Shown piece by piece: positions 44,428 through 52,241 of a DNA stretch of 64,000 nucleotides (positions are counted from its first letter, which is position 1; every line of letters starts with the position of its first letter). The translations under genes were made by a program, and so were the position numbers. Below the pieces are notes generated by a model that saw only the letters and a list, made by a program, of their open reading frames with translations, did no database searches and was not told the DNA's origin. The DNA is taken from contig NZ_FOZI01000001.1 of assembly GCF_900114495.1 (NCBI RefSeq), positions 825,469 through 889,468 on the forward strand, in the 5' to 3' direction. Origin of the DNA: Dyella sp. OK004 (GTDB taxonomy: Bacteria; Pseudomonadota; Gammaproteobacteria; Xanthomonadales; Rhodanobacteraceae).

Positions 44428-45576
44428 ATGTCGAAGAAGTTCTTGATACGCGTCACCGCGTTGCTCGCCGTGCTTTGCCTGAGCGCCTGCCATAGCGGCA
44501 TGGATCCGGTGGCCTTCCACGCTGATGGACGGCCACCGAAACTCAGCGACTGGCATGTGGTGGAAGTGCGCGACGGCAAGCTGCAACTCAACCAGGGCGT
44601 GGTGCCCTACGACCTCAACACGCCACTGTTCACCGACTACGCCCACAAACTGCGCACGATCTGGATGCCCAAGGGCGTCGCGGCGAAGTACGACTCGAAC
44701 GACACGTTTGATTTCCCGGTCGGCACGGTGATCAGCAAGACGTTCTATTACCCGAAGACTGCCGACGGCAAAGCCGGCGATGTTGCCCGCACCTACGACA
44801 GCTCGCACGACTTCGCCGGTGAAGGGTTGGATCTCGTCCAGGTCCATCTGGTCGAAACACGCATCCTGGTGCGTCGCGCCGATGGCTGGGCCGCGATTCC
44901 CTATGTGTGGAACGACGCACAGACCGAAGCCGACCTCGCACGCACCGGCGCCGTGCTGCCGCTGACCCTGGTCGCCACGGACAGTTCGCGTGAGGACTTC
45001 AACTACGTCGTGCCTGACGAAAGCCAGTGCTCCAGCTGCCACGCGCAAGACTGGGTCACGCGCAAGATCCACCCGATCGGCCCCAAGGCGCGCCATCTCA
45101 ATCGCAACTATCACTACGCCAGTGGCGACGAGAACCAGCTCGAGCACCTGATGAAGGTGGGCTACCTGACTGGCGCCCCGGCGCCCGCGCAGGCACCCAG
45201 CAACGCGAACTGGTCGGATGAGCACGCATCGCTCGACGCCCGCGCGCGTGCCTACCTCGACATCAACTGCGGGCATTGCCACAACCCGAAAGGCGCGGCC
45301 AATACCACCGCGCTGACGCTGGACGCCAGCGCGCCGGAAGACCGCCACCTGGGTATCTGCAAACCGCCGGTGGCCGCGGGCCGCGGTACCGGTGACCACA
45401 TGTTCGACATCGTGCCCGGCAAGCCCGACGACTCGATCCTGTCGTACCGCATGAACTCGGCCGACCCCGGCGAAATGATGCCGGAGATCGGACGCAGCAC
45501 GGTGCATCGCGAAGGCGTTGAACTGATCAAGGCATGGATCGCTGCGCAGCCGGGGAGCTGCGTCGCGATTCACTGA
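44428..45576 (+). CDS. Diheme c-type cytochrome lipoprotein (SO_2930 / TIGR03806-like)
   Basis: A 382-residue exported protein with a lipoprotein signal (VLCLSACHSG) and two CxxCH heme sites, CSSCHAQ near residue 204 and CGHCHNPKGA near 281. Other fixed features are VVPYDLNTPLFTDYAHKLRTIWMP, ISKTFYYPK and MNSADPGEMMPEIGRSTVH. The pattern is that of the SO_2930 family of diheme cytochromes, which is of unknown function and paired with beta-helix proteins. An electron-accepting role for an oxidation in the periplasm or at the outer membrane is inferred. The TonB receptor gene follows after about 100 bp. Confidence 0.88.
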   Translation: MSKKFLIRVTALLAVLCLSACHSGMDPVAFHADGRPPKLSDWHVVEVRDGKLQLNQGVVPYDLNTPLFTDYAHKLRTIWMPKGVAAKYDSNDTFDFPVGTVISKTFYYPKTADGKAGDVARTYDSSHDFAGEGLDLVQVHLVETRILVRRADGWAAIPYVWNDAQTEADLARTGAVLPLTLVATDSSREDFNYVVPDESQCSSCHAQDWVTRKIHPIGPKARHLNRNYHYASGDENQLEHLMKVGYLTGAPAPAQAPSNANWSDEHASLDARARAYLDINCGHCHNPKGAANTTALTLDASAPEDRHLGICKPPVAAGRGTGDHMFDIVPGKPDDSILSYRMNSADPGEMMPEIGRSTVHREGVELIKAWIAAQPGSCVAIH

Positions 45577-45679
45577 AGTGATGCCTCGCCCAACCACGGG
45601 CGAGGCCTGCAGCACCACTAACGAAAAACGCATCGAGGCCGTCTTGCCACGGCTTCACCATCGAGGGGAGAAACCGGTG

Positions 45680-48136
45680 ATGAGCATCCGTCCACGTCCG
45701 CTGTCCATCAGCCTTCGTCAGTTGCTGGGCGGCACCGCCCTGCTGCTCTGCATGCAACCCGCGTTCGCTGACGACCAGACGCAGAGCACGCCACCGGCCA
45801 ACCCGAACGATACCGCCGACCCGGCCAAGGCCAAGCTGCTCGGCAACATCACTGTCACCGCGCAAAGCCGTAACCAGGAAATGCAGTCGGTGCCGATCCC
45901 CTTGCAGATCATCACTGCGAAACAGGTGGACATGCTGGCGGCCACCGACCTCAGCAAGATGGATCTGTTCGTGCCCGGCCTGGTGGTCAGCGCGGATCAG
46001 CCGACGCAGCCGAACTATCAGTTGCGCGGCATCTCCACCAGCGACTTCGGCGTCGGTACGGAACCGGCCGTGGGTGTGTACATCAACGGTGTGTACGCCG
46101 CGCGCTCCGGCGGCGCACTGCTCGCCTTCAACGACCTGCAACGCGTGGAAGTGCTGAAGGGTCCGCAGGGCACCTTGTTTGGCCGTAACGCGGCAGCCGG
46201 CGCCATCTCCATCATCACCAACGAACCCACCGACCGCTTCGAAGGCAAGGCGCGCCTGCGCGTCGGCAACTACGGCAAGGTCTACGGCGACGCGCTGATC
46301 AACCTGCCGATCAACCAGGACATGGCCCTGCGCGTCAGCGCCTACGACAACCAGAGCGACGGCTGGATCAAAGACGCCACCACCGGCAAGCGCTATGGCG
46401 AAGACAATGACTGGGGCACTCGCGCCGTGTTCCGCTGGAACATCACGCCGGATACCCGCATGCTGCTGTCGTGGGATCACGAGAAGCTCAATCAGCCGCC
46501 GAAACCGGCGATCGGCCTGATTCCGCTCTCCAACGACACCAACCAGCGGCCGCCCTTCCCGCCTGATCCGACCACCTATCTCAACCCGCTGCACGCACCG
46601 CTATACAACGACGCAGTGGGCGGTCGCGAGTCACGCACCTTCGACGGTGTGACCTTGTCGCTGGATCACTCCTTCAGTTGGGGCAGCCTGGTTTCCACCA
46701 CGGCATGGCGTGGCTTCGACACGTTCAACCGCGGCGATTACGACGGCACCAACCACATCGTCAGCTATCTCGATACCACCAACATCGAGCACAACAACAG
46801 CTGGTACCAGGAGTTCAAACTGTCGGGCACCACCGGCATCGCCGACTGGGTCGGTGGCGTCAGCTACTACCAGGAGCAGGCGCGCCAGACCAGCCAGACC
46901 AACATCTTCACCGACAGCCTCGACACGCTCGCCAACAACGTGATGGGCGTGGGCACGCCGCTTACCGATATCAGCAATGCGCTGGCCGGCATGGGCCTGC
47001 CCTATACGCTGCTCGGCGACCCGTGGCACGAAGCGATCAGCAACGTCGGCAAGTTCAAAGCCTACGCGGCCTTCGGCGACGTGATCTGGCATATCAACGA
47101 CCGCTTCAATGTCACCACCGGCATCCGCTACACGCGCGACCAGAAGACCTTCAGCTGGTACAACATGCCGCGCAGCGCGCCGCAGTTCGACGGCACCGTG
47201 CAGGCTCTGGACCAGGCCGGCATCCTCGCCGCACTGCCGCCGGAAGCGCAGATGGCTTTGGCCGCGTTCGGCAACAACATCATCTTCACCGACGCCGTCG
47301 GTGTGCCGGTGCGATTCAAGAACACCTGGAACAATTTCAGCCCGCGTGTGGTGGTGGACTACAAGTTCACGCCGGACATCATGGGCTACGCCTCGGTGAC
47401 CAAGGGTTACAAGGCCGGCGGCTACAACAGCGTGCAGGTGGGTTCGCGCTTCGCGCCGGAAAAGGTCATCAACTACGAAGCGGGCCTCAAGACCACGCTT
47501 CCCGAATACAACCTGCTGCTCAACGGCTCGGTGTACTACTACCGCTACGACAACAAGCAGTCGCTCACGCTCGATCCGAACAGCGCCGGCTCCGGCGTAC
47601 CGCGCTACCTGGTCAACAGCACCAACCAGGAGGCCAAGGGCCTGGAACTGGAAGCACAGTGGCAGCCCATCACCGATCTCCGCCTCAATTTCACCGGTGC
47701 TTACATCGACGCCACGTATCGTAAAGCGGTGGCGGATTCCGGCGCTGACCTGACTGGCCAGCCCACCGGCGAACCGCGTTTCTCGTACACCGCCGGCCTC
47801 GCCTACACCATACGCAACGTGGCGAACGGCTCGCTGGAATTCGACCTCAACTATGCCTACCGCGGCCCTACCCGCTGCAATAACGATTCACTGCTGCAAG
47901 GCACCTGCCAGATCAGCCCCAATTTCAAGATCGGCGAAAGCCAGCAGCGCACCGACGCGCGGATCGACTGGCGTTCGGCCGGCGATCGCTGGGGCGTCGC
48001 GCTGTTTGCCAGCAACCTGTTCAACAACCGCTACGTGAGGGGCGTGGATAACATCAGCTCTACCGTATTCGGCACCCCCTACGCCAGCATCACGCCACCG
48101 CGCATGTGGGGCGTGGAACTCCGGGCCAAGTTCTAA
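45680..48136 (+). CDS. TonB-dependent receptor
   Basis: An 818-residue outer-membrane receptor. A signal peptide ends near residue 30 (CMQPAFADDQ). A TonB-box-like segment (NITVTAQSRNQEMQSVPIPLQI) precedes the plug, with LRGISTSDFGVGTEPAVGVYINGVYAARSGG and VEVLKGPQGTLFGRNAAAGAISI. The long barrel ends with the typical aromatic terminus RMWGVELRAKF. The plug type is that of CirA/FyuA-like receptors that take up diverse organic ligands rather than only siderophores. ATG 45680 is chosen with GAGGGGAG upstream; GTG 45677 is an alternative. It lies within the beta-helix/cytochrome unit. Confidence 0.93.
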   Translation: MSIRPRPLSISLRQLLGGTALLLCMQPAFADDQTQSTPPANPNDTADPAKAKLLGNITVTAQSRNQEMQSVPIPLQIITAKQVDMLAATDLSKMDLFVPGLVVSADQPTQPNYQLRGISTSDFGVGTEPAVGVYINGVYAARSGGALLAFNDLQRVEVLKGPQGTLFGRNAAAGAISIITNEPTDRFEGKARLRVGNYGKVYGDALINLPINQDMALRVSAYDNQSDGWIKDATTGKRYGEDNDWGTRAVFRWNITPDTRMLLSWDHEKLNQPPKPAIGLIPLSNDTNQRPPFPPDPTTYLNPLHAPLYNDAVGGRESRTFDGVTLSLDHSFSWGSLVSTTAWRGFDTFNRGDYDGTNHIVSYLDTTNIEHNNSWYQEFKLSGTTGIADWVGGVSYYQEQARQTSQTNIFTDSLDTLANNVMGVGTPLTDISNALAGMGLPYTLLGDPWHEAISNVGKFKAYAAFGDVIWHINDRFNVTTGIRYTRDQKTFSWYNMPRSAPQFDGTVQALDQAGILAALPPEAQMALAAFGNNIIFTDAVGVPVRFKNTWNNFSPRVVVDYKFTPDIMGYASVTKGYKAGGYNSVQVGSRFAPEKVINYEAGLKTTLPEYNLLLNGSVYYYRYDNKQSLTLDPNSAGSGVPRYLVNSTNQEAKGLELEAQWQPITDLRLNFTGAYIDATYRKAVADSGADLTGQPTGEPRFSYTAGLAYTIRNVANGSLEFDLNYAYRGPTRCNNDSLLQGTCQISPNFKIGESQQRTDARIDWRSAGDRWGVALFASNLFNNRYVRGVDNISSTVFGTPYASITPPRMWGVELRAKF

Positions 48137-48142
48137 AACACG

Positions 48143-49564
48143 ATGAACGATATCGACCAGACCACTCCGATGCTCACCAGCGCGCTGCAACGCATGCGCG
48201 ATGCCCATGCGCGCGACCCCATGCCCGCGTGGTCCGCGCGGGCTGCGCGACTGCGTGCTCTGCAAGCCTTGATCACCGAGCATCGCAGCGATATCGCCAA
48301 AGCGATCAATGACGACTTCGGCGGCCGGCCGGCGGAAGAAACCGATCTGCTGGAAGTGTTTCCCAGTTTGTCCGCGATTCGCCATGCGCTACGCCACGGC
48401 CGTCGCTGGATGAAACCGAAGCGCAGCTTGCCCGGCCTGCTGTTCATGCCCGCGCGCAATGAAGTACGCCCACAGCCACTGGGTGTGGTGGGTGTGATCG
48501 TGCCGTGGAATTACCCGCTCTATCTCGCCATCGGCCCGATGGTCGACGCGCTTGCCGCCGGCAATCGCGTGATGGTGAAGATGAGTGAGTTCACGCCGAA
48601 CTTCTCGGCCTTGTTCGCCAAGCTGGTCGAGCGTTATTTCCAGCCCGACGAAGTGCACGTGGTGAACGGCGACGCCAGCGTCGCGCAGGCTTTTTCCGCG
48701 TTGCCCTTCGATCACCTGCTGTTCACCGGCTCCACCGCCGTCGGCCGCCACGTGATGCGCGCAGCGTCCGCGAACCTCACGCCCGTCACCCTCGAACTCG
48801 GCGGCAAATCACCGGCGATCATCGGTCCCGGCGCGCGGCTCGACCATGCGGTGGAACGCATCCTGCTCGGCAAACTGTTCAATGCTGGCCAGACCTGCAT
48901 CGCCCCCGACTACGTGCTACTGCCGCGCGAACACCTGCAAGCGTTCGTCGCCACCGCGCGCAACACCGTCGCGCGTCTCTATCCAGCGCTACATGACAAC
49001 ACGCAATACGCCAGCATCGTCTCCGACCGCCAATACGAACGACTCGCCACGCTGCGCGACCACGCCCTGCGCGACGGTGCCCGCGCCGAACCGCTCGGCG
49101 AAGGCAACGACCAACCCGCGCGCCGCCGCCTGATGCCCGTCATGCTCACTAATGTCGACGACGACATGACCGTGATGCAGGAAGAAATCTTCGGCCCGTT
49201 ACTGCCGCTGGTGCCCTACGACACCATCGACCAGGCCATCGCCTACGTCGCCGCGCACCCCCATCCCCTGGCGCTATATCTGTTCGAACAGGATCGCCGC
49301 ATCATCGACAACGTCCTCACCCGCACCCTCGCCGGCGGCGTCAGCATCAACGACACGCTGTATCACATCGCCCAGCACGAACTCCCCTTCGGCGGCGTCG
49401 GCCCCTCAGGCATGGGCGGCTACCACGGCGAAGCCGGCTTCCGCACCTTCTCGCATATGAAACCCGTCTTCCACCAGGCGCGCCTTAACGGCGCCGGTCT
49501 ACTCAACCCGCCATATGGCGAGCGCTTCAAGCACATGCTGAGCATCATGCTCAAACGCGGTTGA
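48143..49564 (+). CDS. Coniferyl-aldehyde-dehydrogenase-like ALDH
   Basis: A 473-residue NAD(P)-dependent aldehyde dehydrogenase. The general base Glu lies in VTLELGGKSPAII and the nucleophile in FNAGQTCIAPDYVLL. The short 'class 3' length, the helical N-terminus (QRMRDAHARDPMPAWSARAARLRAL) and C-terminus (HQARLNGAGLLNPPYGERFKHM) are typical of coniferyl aldehyde dehydrogenases (CalB type), which oxidise aromatic or long hydrophobic aldehydes. It starts 6 bp after the receptor stop and therefore belongs to the same operon. Confidence 0.92.
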   Translation: MNDIDQTTPMLTSALQRMRDAHARDPMPAWSARAARLRALQALITEHRSDIAKAINDDFGGRPAEETDLLEVFPSLSAIRHALRHGRRWMKPKRSLPGLLFMPARNEVRPQPLGVVGVIVPWNYPLYLAIGPMVDALAAGNRVMVKMSEFTPNFSALFAKLVERYFQPDEVHVVNGDASVAQAFSALPFDHLLFTGSTAVGRHVMRAASANLTPVTLELGGKSPAIIGPGARLDHAVERILLGKLFNAGQTCIAPDYVLLPREHLQAFVATARNTVARLYPALHDNTQYASIVSDRQYERLATLRDHALRDGARAEPLGEGNDQPARRRLMPVMLTNVDDDMTVMQEEIFGPLLPLVPYDTIDQAIAYVAAHPHPLALYLFEQDRRIIDNVLTRTLAGGVSINDTLYHIAQHELPFGGVGPSGMGGYHGEAGFRTFSHMKPVFHQARLNGAGLLNPPYGERFKHMLSIMLKRG

Positions 49565-49578
49565 GCAAAACGCCGTCT

Positions 49579-49980
49579 CGAGCACCCATCACCCCTCCCC
49601 AACCCTCCCCTGTCTCACGGGACTAGCTTCGCGTCGCAAGCAGGGGAGGGAGCAAAAGCACTGAAACGCGAAGCGAGCCGTGACCGACGCCTTGCGTAGC
49701 GGTGAGGGTTCGACGATCAGTTCTAGAAGAAAGCCATCCCGACGCCTGACACTGGAAACGGCGCAGCTACAAAGCACACTGCCTGCTCTCAGGCCATTTC
49801 TCTTTGGTTACTTTCTCTTTGGGCCAGCAAAGAGAAAGTGACCCGAGCCGCGGCAGCGGTTCGGAAGCCCGCGGCAGGCGAGCCAGGGCACGCAGACGCT
49901 AAGACCGAGCGATAACGCCACTGGATGACCAGCTTCGCTGTTGAAAAGCTCCTCCGGCCTTCGCCGGAATGACGAGGTAG
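49579..49980. repeat. Dispersed structured repeat, copy B (divergent)
   Basis: This copy between the aldehyde dehydrogenase and fadL keeps the opening CACCCCTCCCCAACCCTCCCC block, GGTGAGGGTT, the hairpin GTTACTTTCTCTTTG / CAAAGAGAAAGTGAC, GCCGC-GGCA-GCGGT and the CGATAACGCCACTGGAT tail with a CCGG hairpin. The inner stems seen in copies A, C and D (about 29087-29142 in A) are replaced by unrelated sequence. The rest of the gap 49981-50071 shows nothing else. Confidence 0.85.
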
Positions 49981-50071
49981 GGGGAATGGCTCAAGACCGA
50001 ACCCTCACGACCCTCTCCCGGTGGGCGAAGGCAAAGCACCACCACGAAATCCACAACATTTCACACAGCAC

Positions 50072-50103
50072 AAAAAAACCTCCCCGCTTTCGCGGGGAGG
50101 CTT
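50072..50103 (-). terminator. Intrinsic terminator of fadL
   Basis: On the reverse strand GCCTCCCCGC-GAAA-GCGGGGAGG is followed by a run of seven T, 34 bp after the fadL stop. Confidence 0.94.
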
Positions 50104-50136
50104 CATCCATCCAAAACTCCAACCGCTAAATCGCGA

Positions 50137-51573
50137 TCAGAACTTGTACTGCGCCGAAACACCCAGCAAGTTACCGTAATCGTCATAGCTACCCGTCAAC
50201 ACATCGCCGGTCGAGCTGACCGAACCATTGACGTGCGCGCTATTGACGAAGATATGCGTATAGCCGGCATTGATCTCGAAATGCTCACTGGCCTTGTAGC
50301 CAACGCCCAGCGAAACCAGCTGACGGGTCGAGTCAGGCACGCGCGGATCGCGGTTGCTGGCGCGGGTCGGGGTGGTATCCACCGCAACACCGGCGCGCAG
50401 GGTGAGCTTTTCGTTGACGTAGTAATCGCCACCCACCGAGATGTACCAGGTGTTGCGCCAGTTGAACGGCTCGACCGTCGGCGGCTGAGCCGGGTTGTCG
50501 TACTTCACGGTGAGCTGCTTCAGCACATCCCACTTGGTCCATGCCACGTCCATGCCGAGGCCGAACTTCTCTTCCTGATGCCAATAGCTGGCCGTCGCCG
50601 AAGCCGGCGTGGTCAGCGCGGCCGTACCGCCGGTGTGCTGGAACGGCACGGCGCCGCCGAGCAGCGCGCCGACCTGCGGGCTGGCCAGCAGGGCCTGCAC
50701 GTTGGTCGGGACGGTGAAGTTGGCGGTGCCCTGGATCGTGTGCGAGATCTTGGAGTGGTAGTTCAGCGCCAGCCGATCATTCGGGCTGAGCTTCCAGTAA
50801 CCACCCAACTGCCAACCATAGGCCCAGTCATCGCCCTTGATGGTGGCGTAGCCGTCCGAACCCGGGGGCACGATGACACTGACCTGCTGAGCCAGCCCCT
50901 GCGCCTGCGCCGGGGTGATCTTGCCGGCCGCAGCGGCTTGCTGGACCACGCCAAGGCCCACGCTATTGAAGTTGATGGCGCTGGTGAGCGTCGCGCTGGT
51001 GCGCTGCGCGACCACGCTGGCGCCCAAAGCGAACGTATCGGTGACGTCATACGACGCCGATAGCGTGGCATCCAGGGATTCGAGCTTGGTCTTGACGGCG
51101 TTGTAGCGGCCGACCCAGTTCTTGTCGTACTCGGTCTGGAAACCGAACGGCACCGAGAAACCACCGCCGACGTGCCAGCGGTCACCGACCTGGGTGGCGA
51201 AGTACAGCGAGGGAACCGGAAGCGTGGTACCGGCGTCGCCGCCGTTGCCGCCGCTGATCGGGCGACCCAGCGCGTCGTGCGCGGAGCCACTGAATTTGGC
51301 ACCGAAATTGATCGCGGTGATGTCTGCCTGGAAGTAGGTGCCCTTCAGGTCGCTCATCGCCGCGGGATTGTTCACCACGACGGAAGCATCGTCACCGGCT
51401 GTCGCCGAACCGGCATAGGCACGGCCCATACCCTTCACACTGTTCTCATGCAGCTGGAACGCGCTGGCTTCGGCGCTCTTCGGTGCGGTCAGGGCACCGA
51501 CGACGGCCAGGCTCAGCGCGGCGAACGCGAGCGGACGCGCCGCACGCGAAAAGGAACGGAAAGACTTCTGCAT
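50137..51573 (-). CDS. fadL: FadL/OmpP1/TodX family outer-membrane transporter
   Basis: A 478-residue outer-membrane beta-barrel for hydrophobic substrates such as long-chain fatty acids or aromatics. After a signal peptide (to about residue 37, KSAEASA) comes the conserved plug start FQLHENSVKGMGRAYAGSATAGDDASVVVNNPAAM, whose NPAA motif is diagnostic. The barrel has a GDR-WHVGGGFSVPFG strand pair and ends in the aromatic SAQYKF. The start at 51573 is supported by AGGAG eight bases upstream. A near-perfect fatty-acid-regulator-like box lies about 65 bp upstream. Confidence 0.94.
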   Translation of the reverse strand: MQKSFRSFSRAARPLAFAALSLAVVGALTAPKSAEASAFQLHENSVKGMGRAYAGSATAGDDASVVVNNPAAMSDLKGTYFQADITAINFGAKFSGSAHDALGRPISGGNGGDAGTTLPVPSLYFATQVGDRWHVGGGFSVPFGFQTEYDKNWVGRYNAVKTKLESLDATLSASYDVTDTFALGASVVAQRTSATLTSAINFNSVGLGVVQQAAAAGKITPAQAQGLAQQVSVIVPPGSDGYATIKGDDWAYGWQLGGYWKLSPNDRLALNYHSKISHTIQGTANFTVPTNVQALLASPQVGALLGGAVPFQHTGGTAALTTPASATASYWHQEEKFGLGMDVAWTKWDVLKQLTVKYDNPAQPPTVEPFNWRNTWYISVGGDYYVNEKLTLRAGVAVDTTPTRASNRDPRVPDSTRQLVSLGVGYKASEHFEINAGYTHIFVNSAHVNGSVSSTGDVLTGSYDDYGNLLGVSAQYKF

Positions 51574-51637
51574 CGGATAGCTCCTGCTTATCGTTGGTCC
51601 GAATCGGGTCACAGTAAGGGGCTGACCGGCAAGAAAA

Positions 51638-51655
51638 TTCATACGCGCGTTTGAC
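51638..51655. promoter_or_regulatory. Candidate PsrA/FadR-type operator upstream of fadL
   Basis: TTCATAC-GCGC-GTTTGAC differs at two positions from the palindrome TTCAAAC-N4-GTTTGAA that I recall for PsrA-type TetR regulators of fatty-acid genes in gammaproteobacteria. It lies 65 bp from the fadL start. The rest of the 298-bp gap to the YcgL gene holds no other feature I can name. Confidence 0.4.
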
Positions 51656-51871
51656 ATCCCCGGCCGGCACTGTGCCGGCTCGATAGAGGGCTTGCAAGTG
51701 CGGTCGCAGCAATCTGCGAGGCGATACATGCCATTACCCACCGTTTGCCATCCAATGCCGGGAGATAACGACGCCACGCGTTGACCGCAGTGACTTATCT
51801 GAGGACTATGTCGGTCTGCCGTTTGCGCCGATACACGTGCGCCTTTCCTAGTTTTAGTCGCCGGGTGTCCC

Positions 51872-52168
51872 ATGCATTGTTTTGTCTACGCTAGCCTGCG
51901 CAAGGTCGATACCTATCTATGGTTGGCGCGCCGCGACGATTTCGGCGTGCTGCCCGAATCCCTGGTGCTAATGCTGGGCGACCTGCGCTTTGTGCTGGAG
52001 GTGGAGCTGCACCCCGGGCGCCGCCTGCCGATGGAAGACACCCGCACCGTAGTCGAACACCTCGTTGCGCAAGGCTGGCATTTGCAGCTACCGCCGTCGG
52101 AAACGCTGGCCGCCGCCAACCATCCGGCCTACACGCATCACACACCGCACGACAGCGACGACGAATGA
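51872..52168 (+). CDS. YcgL domain protein
   Basis: A 98-residue protein with the N-terminal YcgL fold (MHCFVYASLRKVDTYLWLARRDDFGVLPESLVLMLGDLRFVLEVEL), widespread in gammaproteobacteria and of unknown function. It continues with a less conserved tail rich in His/Asp (AYTHHTPHDSDDE). Length fits the family. It is divergent from fadL and precedes the ankyrin gene by 73 bp. Confidence 0.9.
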   Translation: MHCFVYASLRKVDTYLWLARRDDFGVLPESLVLMLGDLRFVLEVELHPGRRLPMEDTRTVVEHLVAQGWHLQLPPSETLAAANHPAYTHHTPHDSDDE

Positions 52169-52241
52169 ATTCGTCCGTATCCGGCCGCCGTTAACGCCGG
52201 GTTACCTTCTGCCGTTTTGACGATTCCTATACTCCCCGCCT

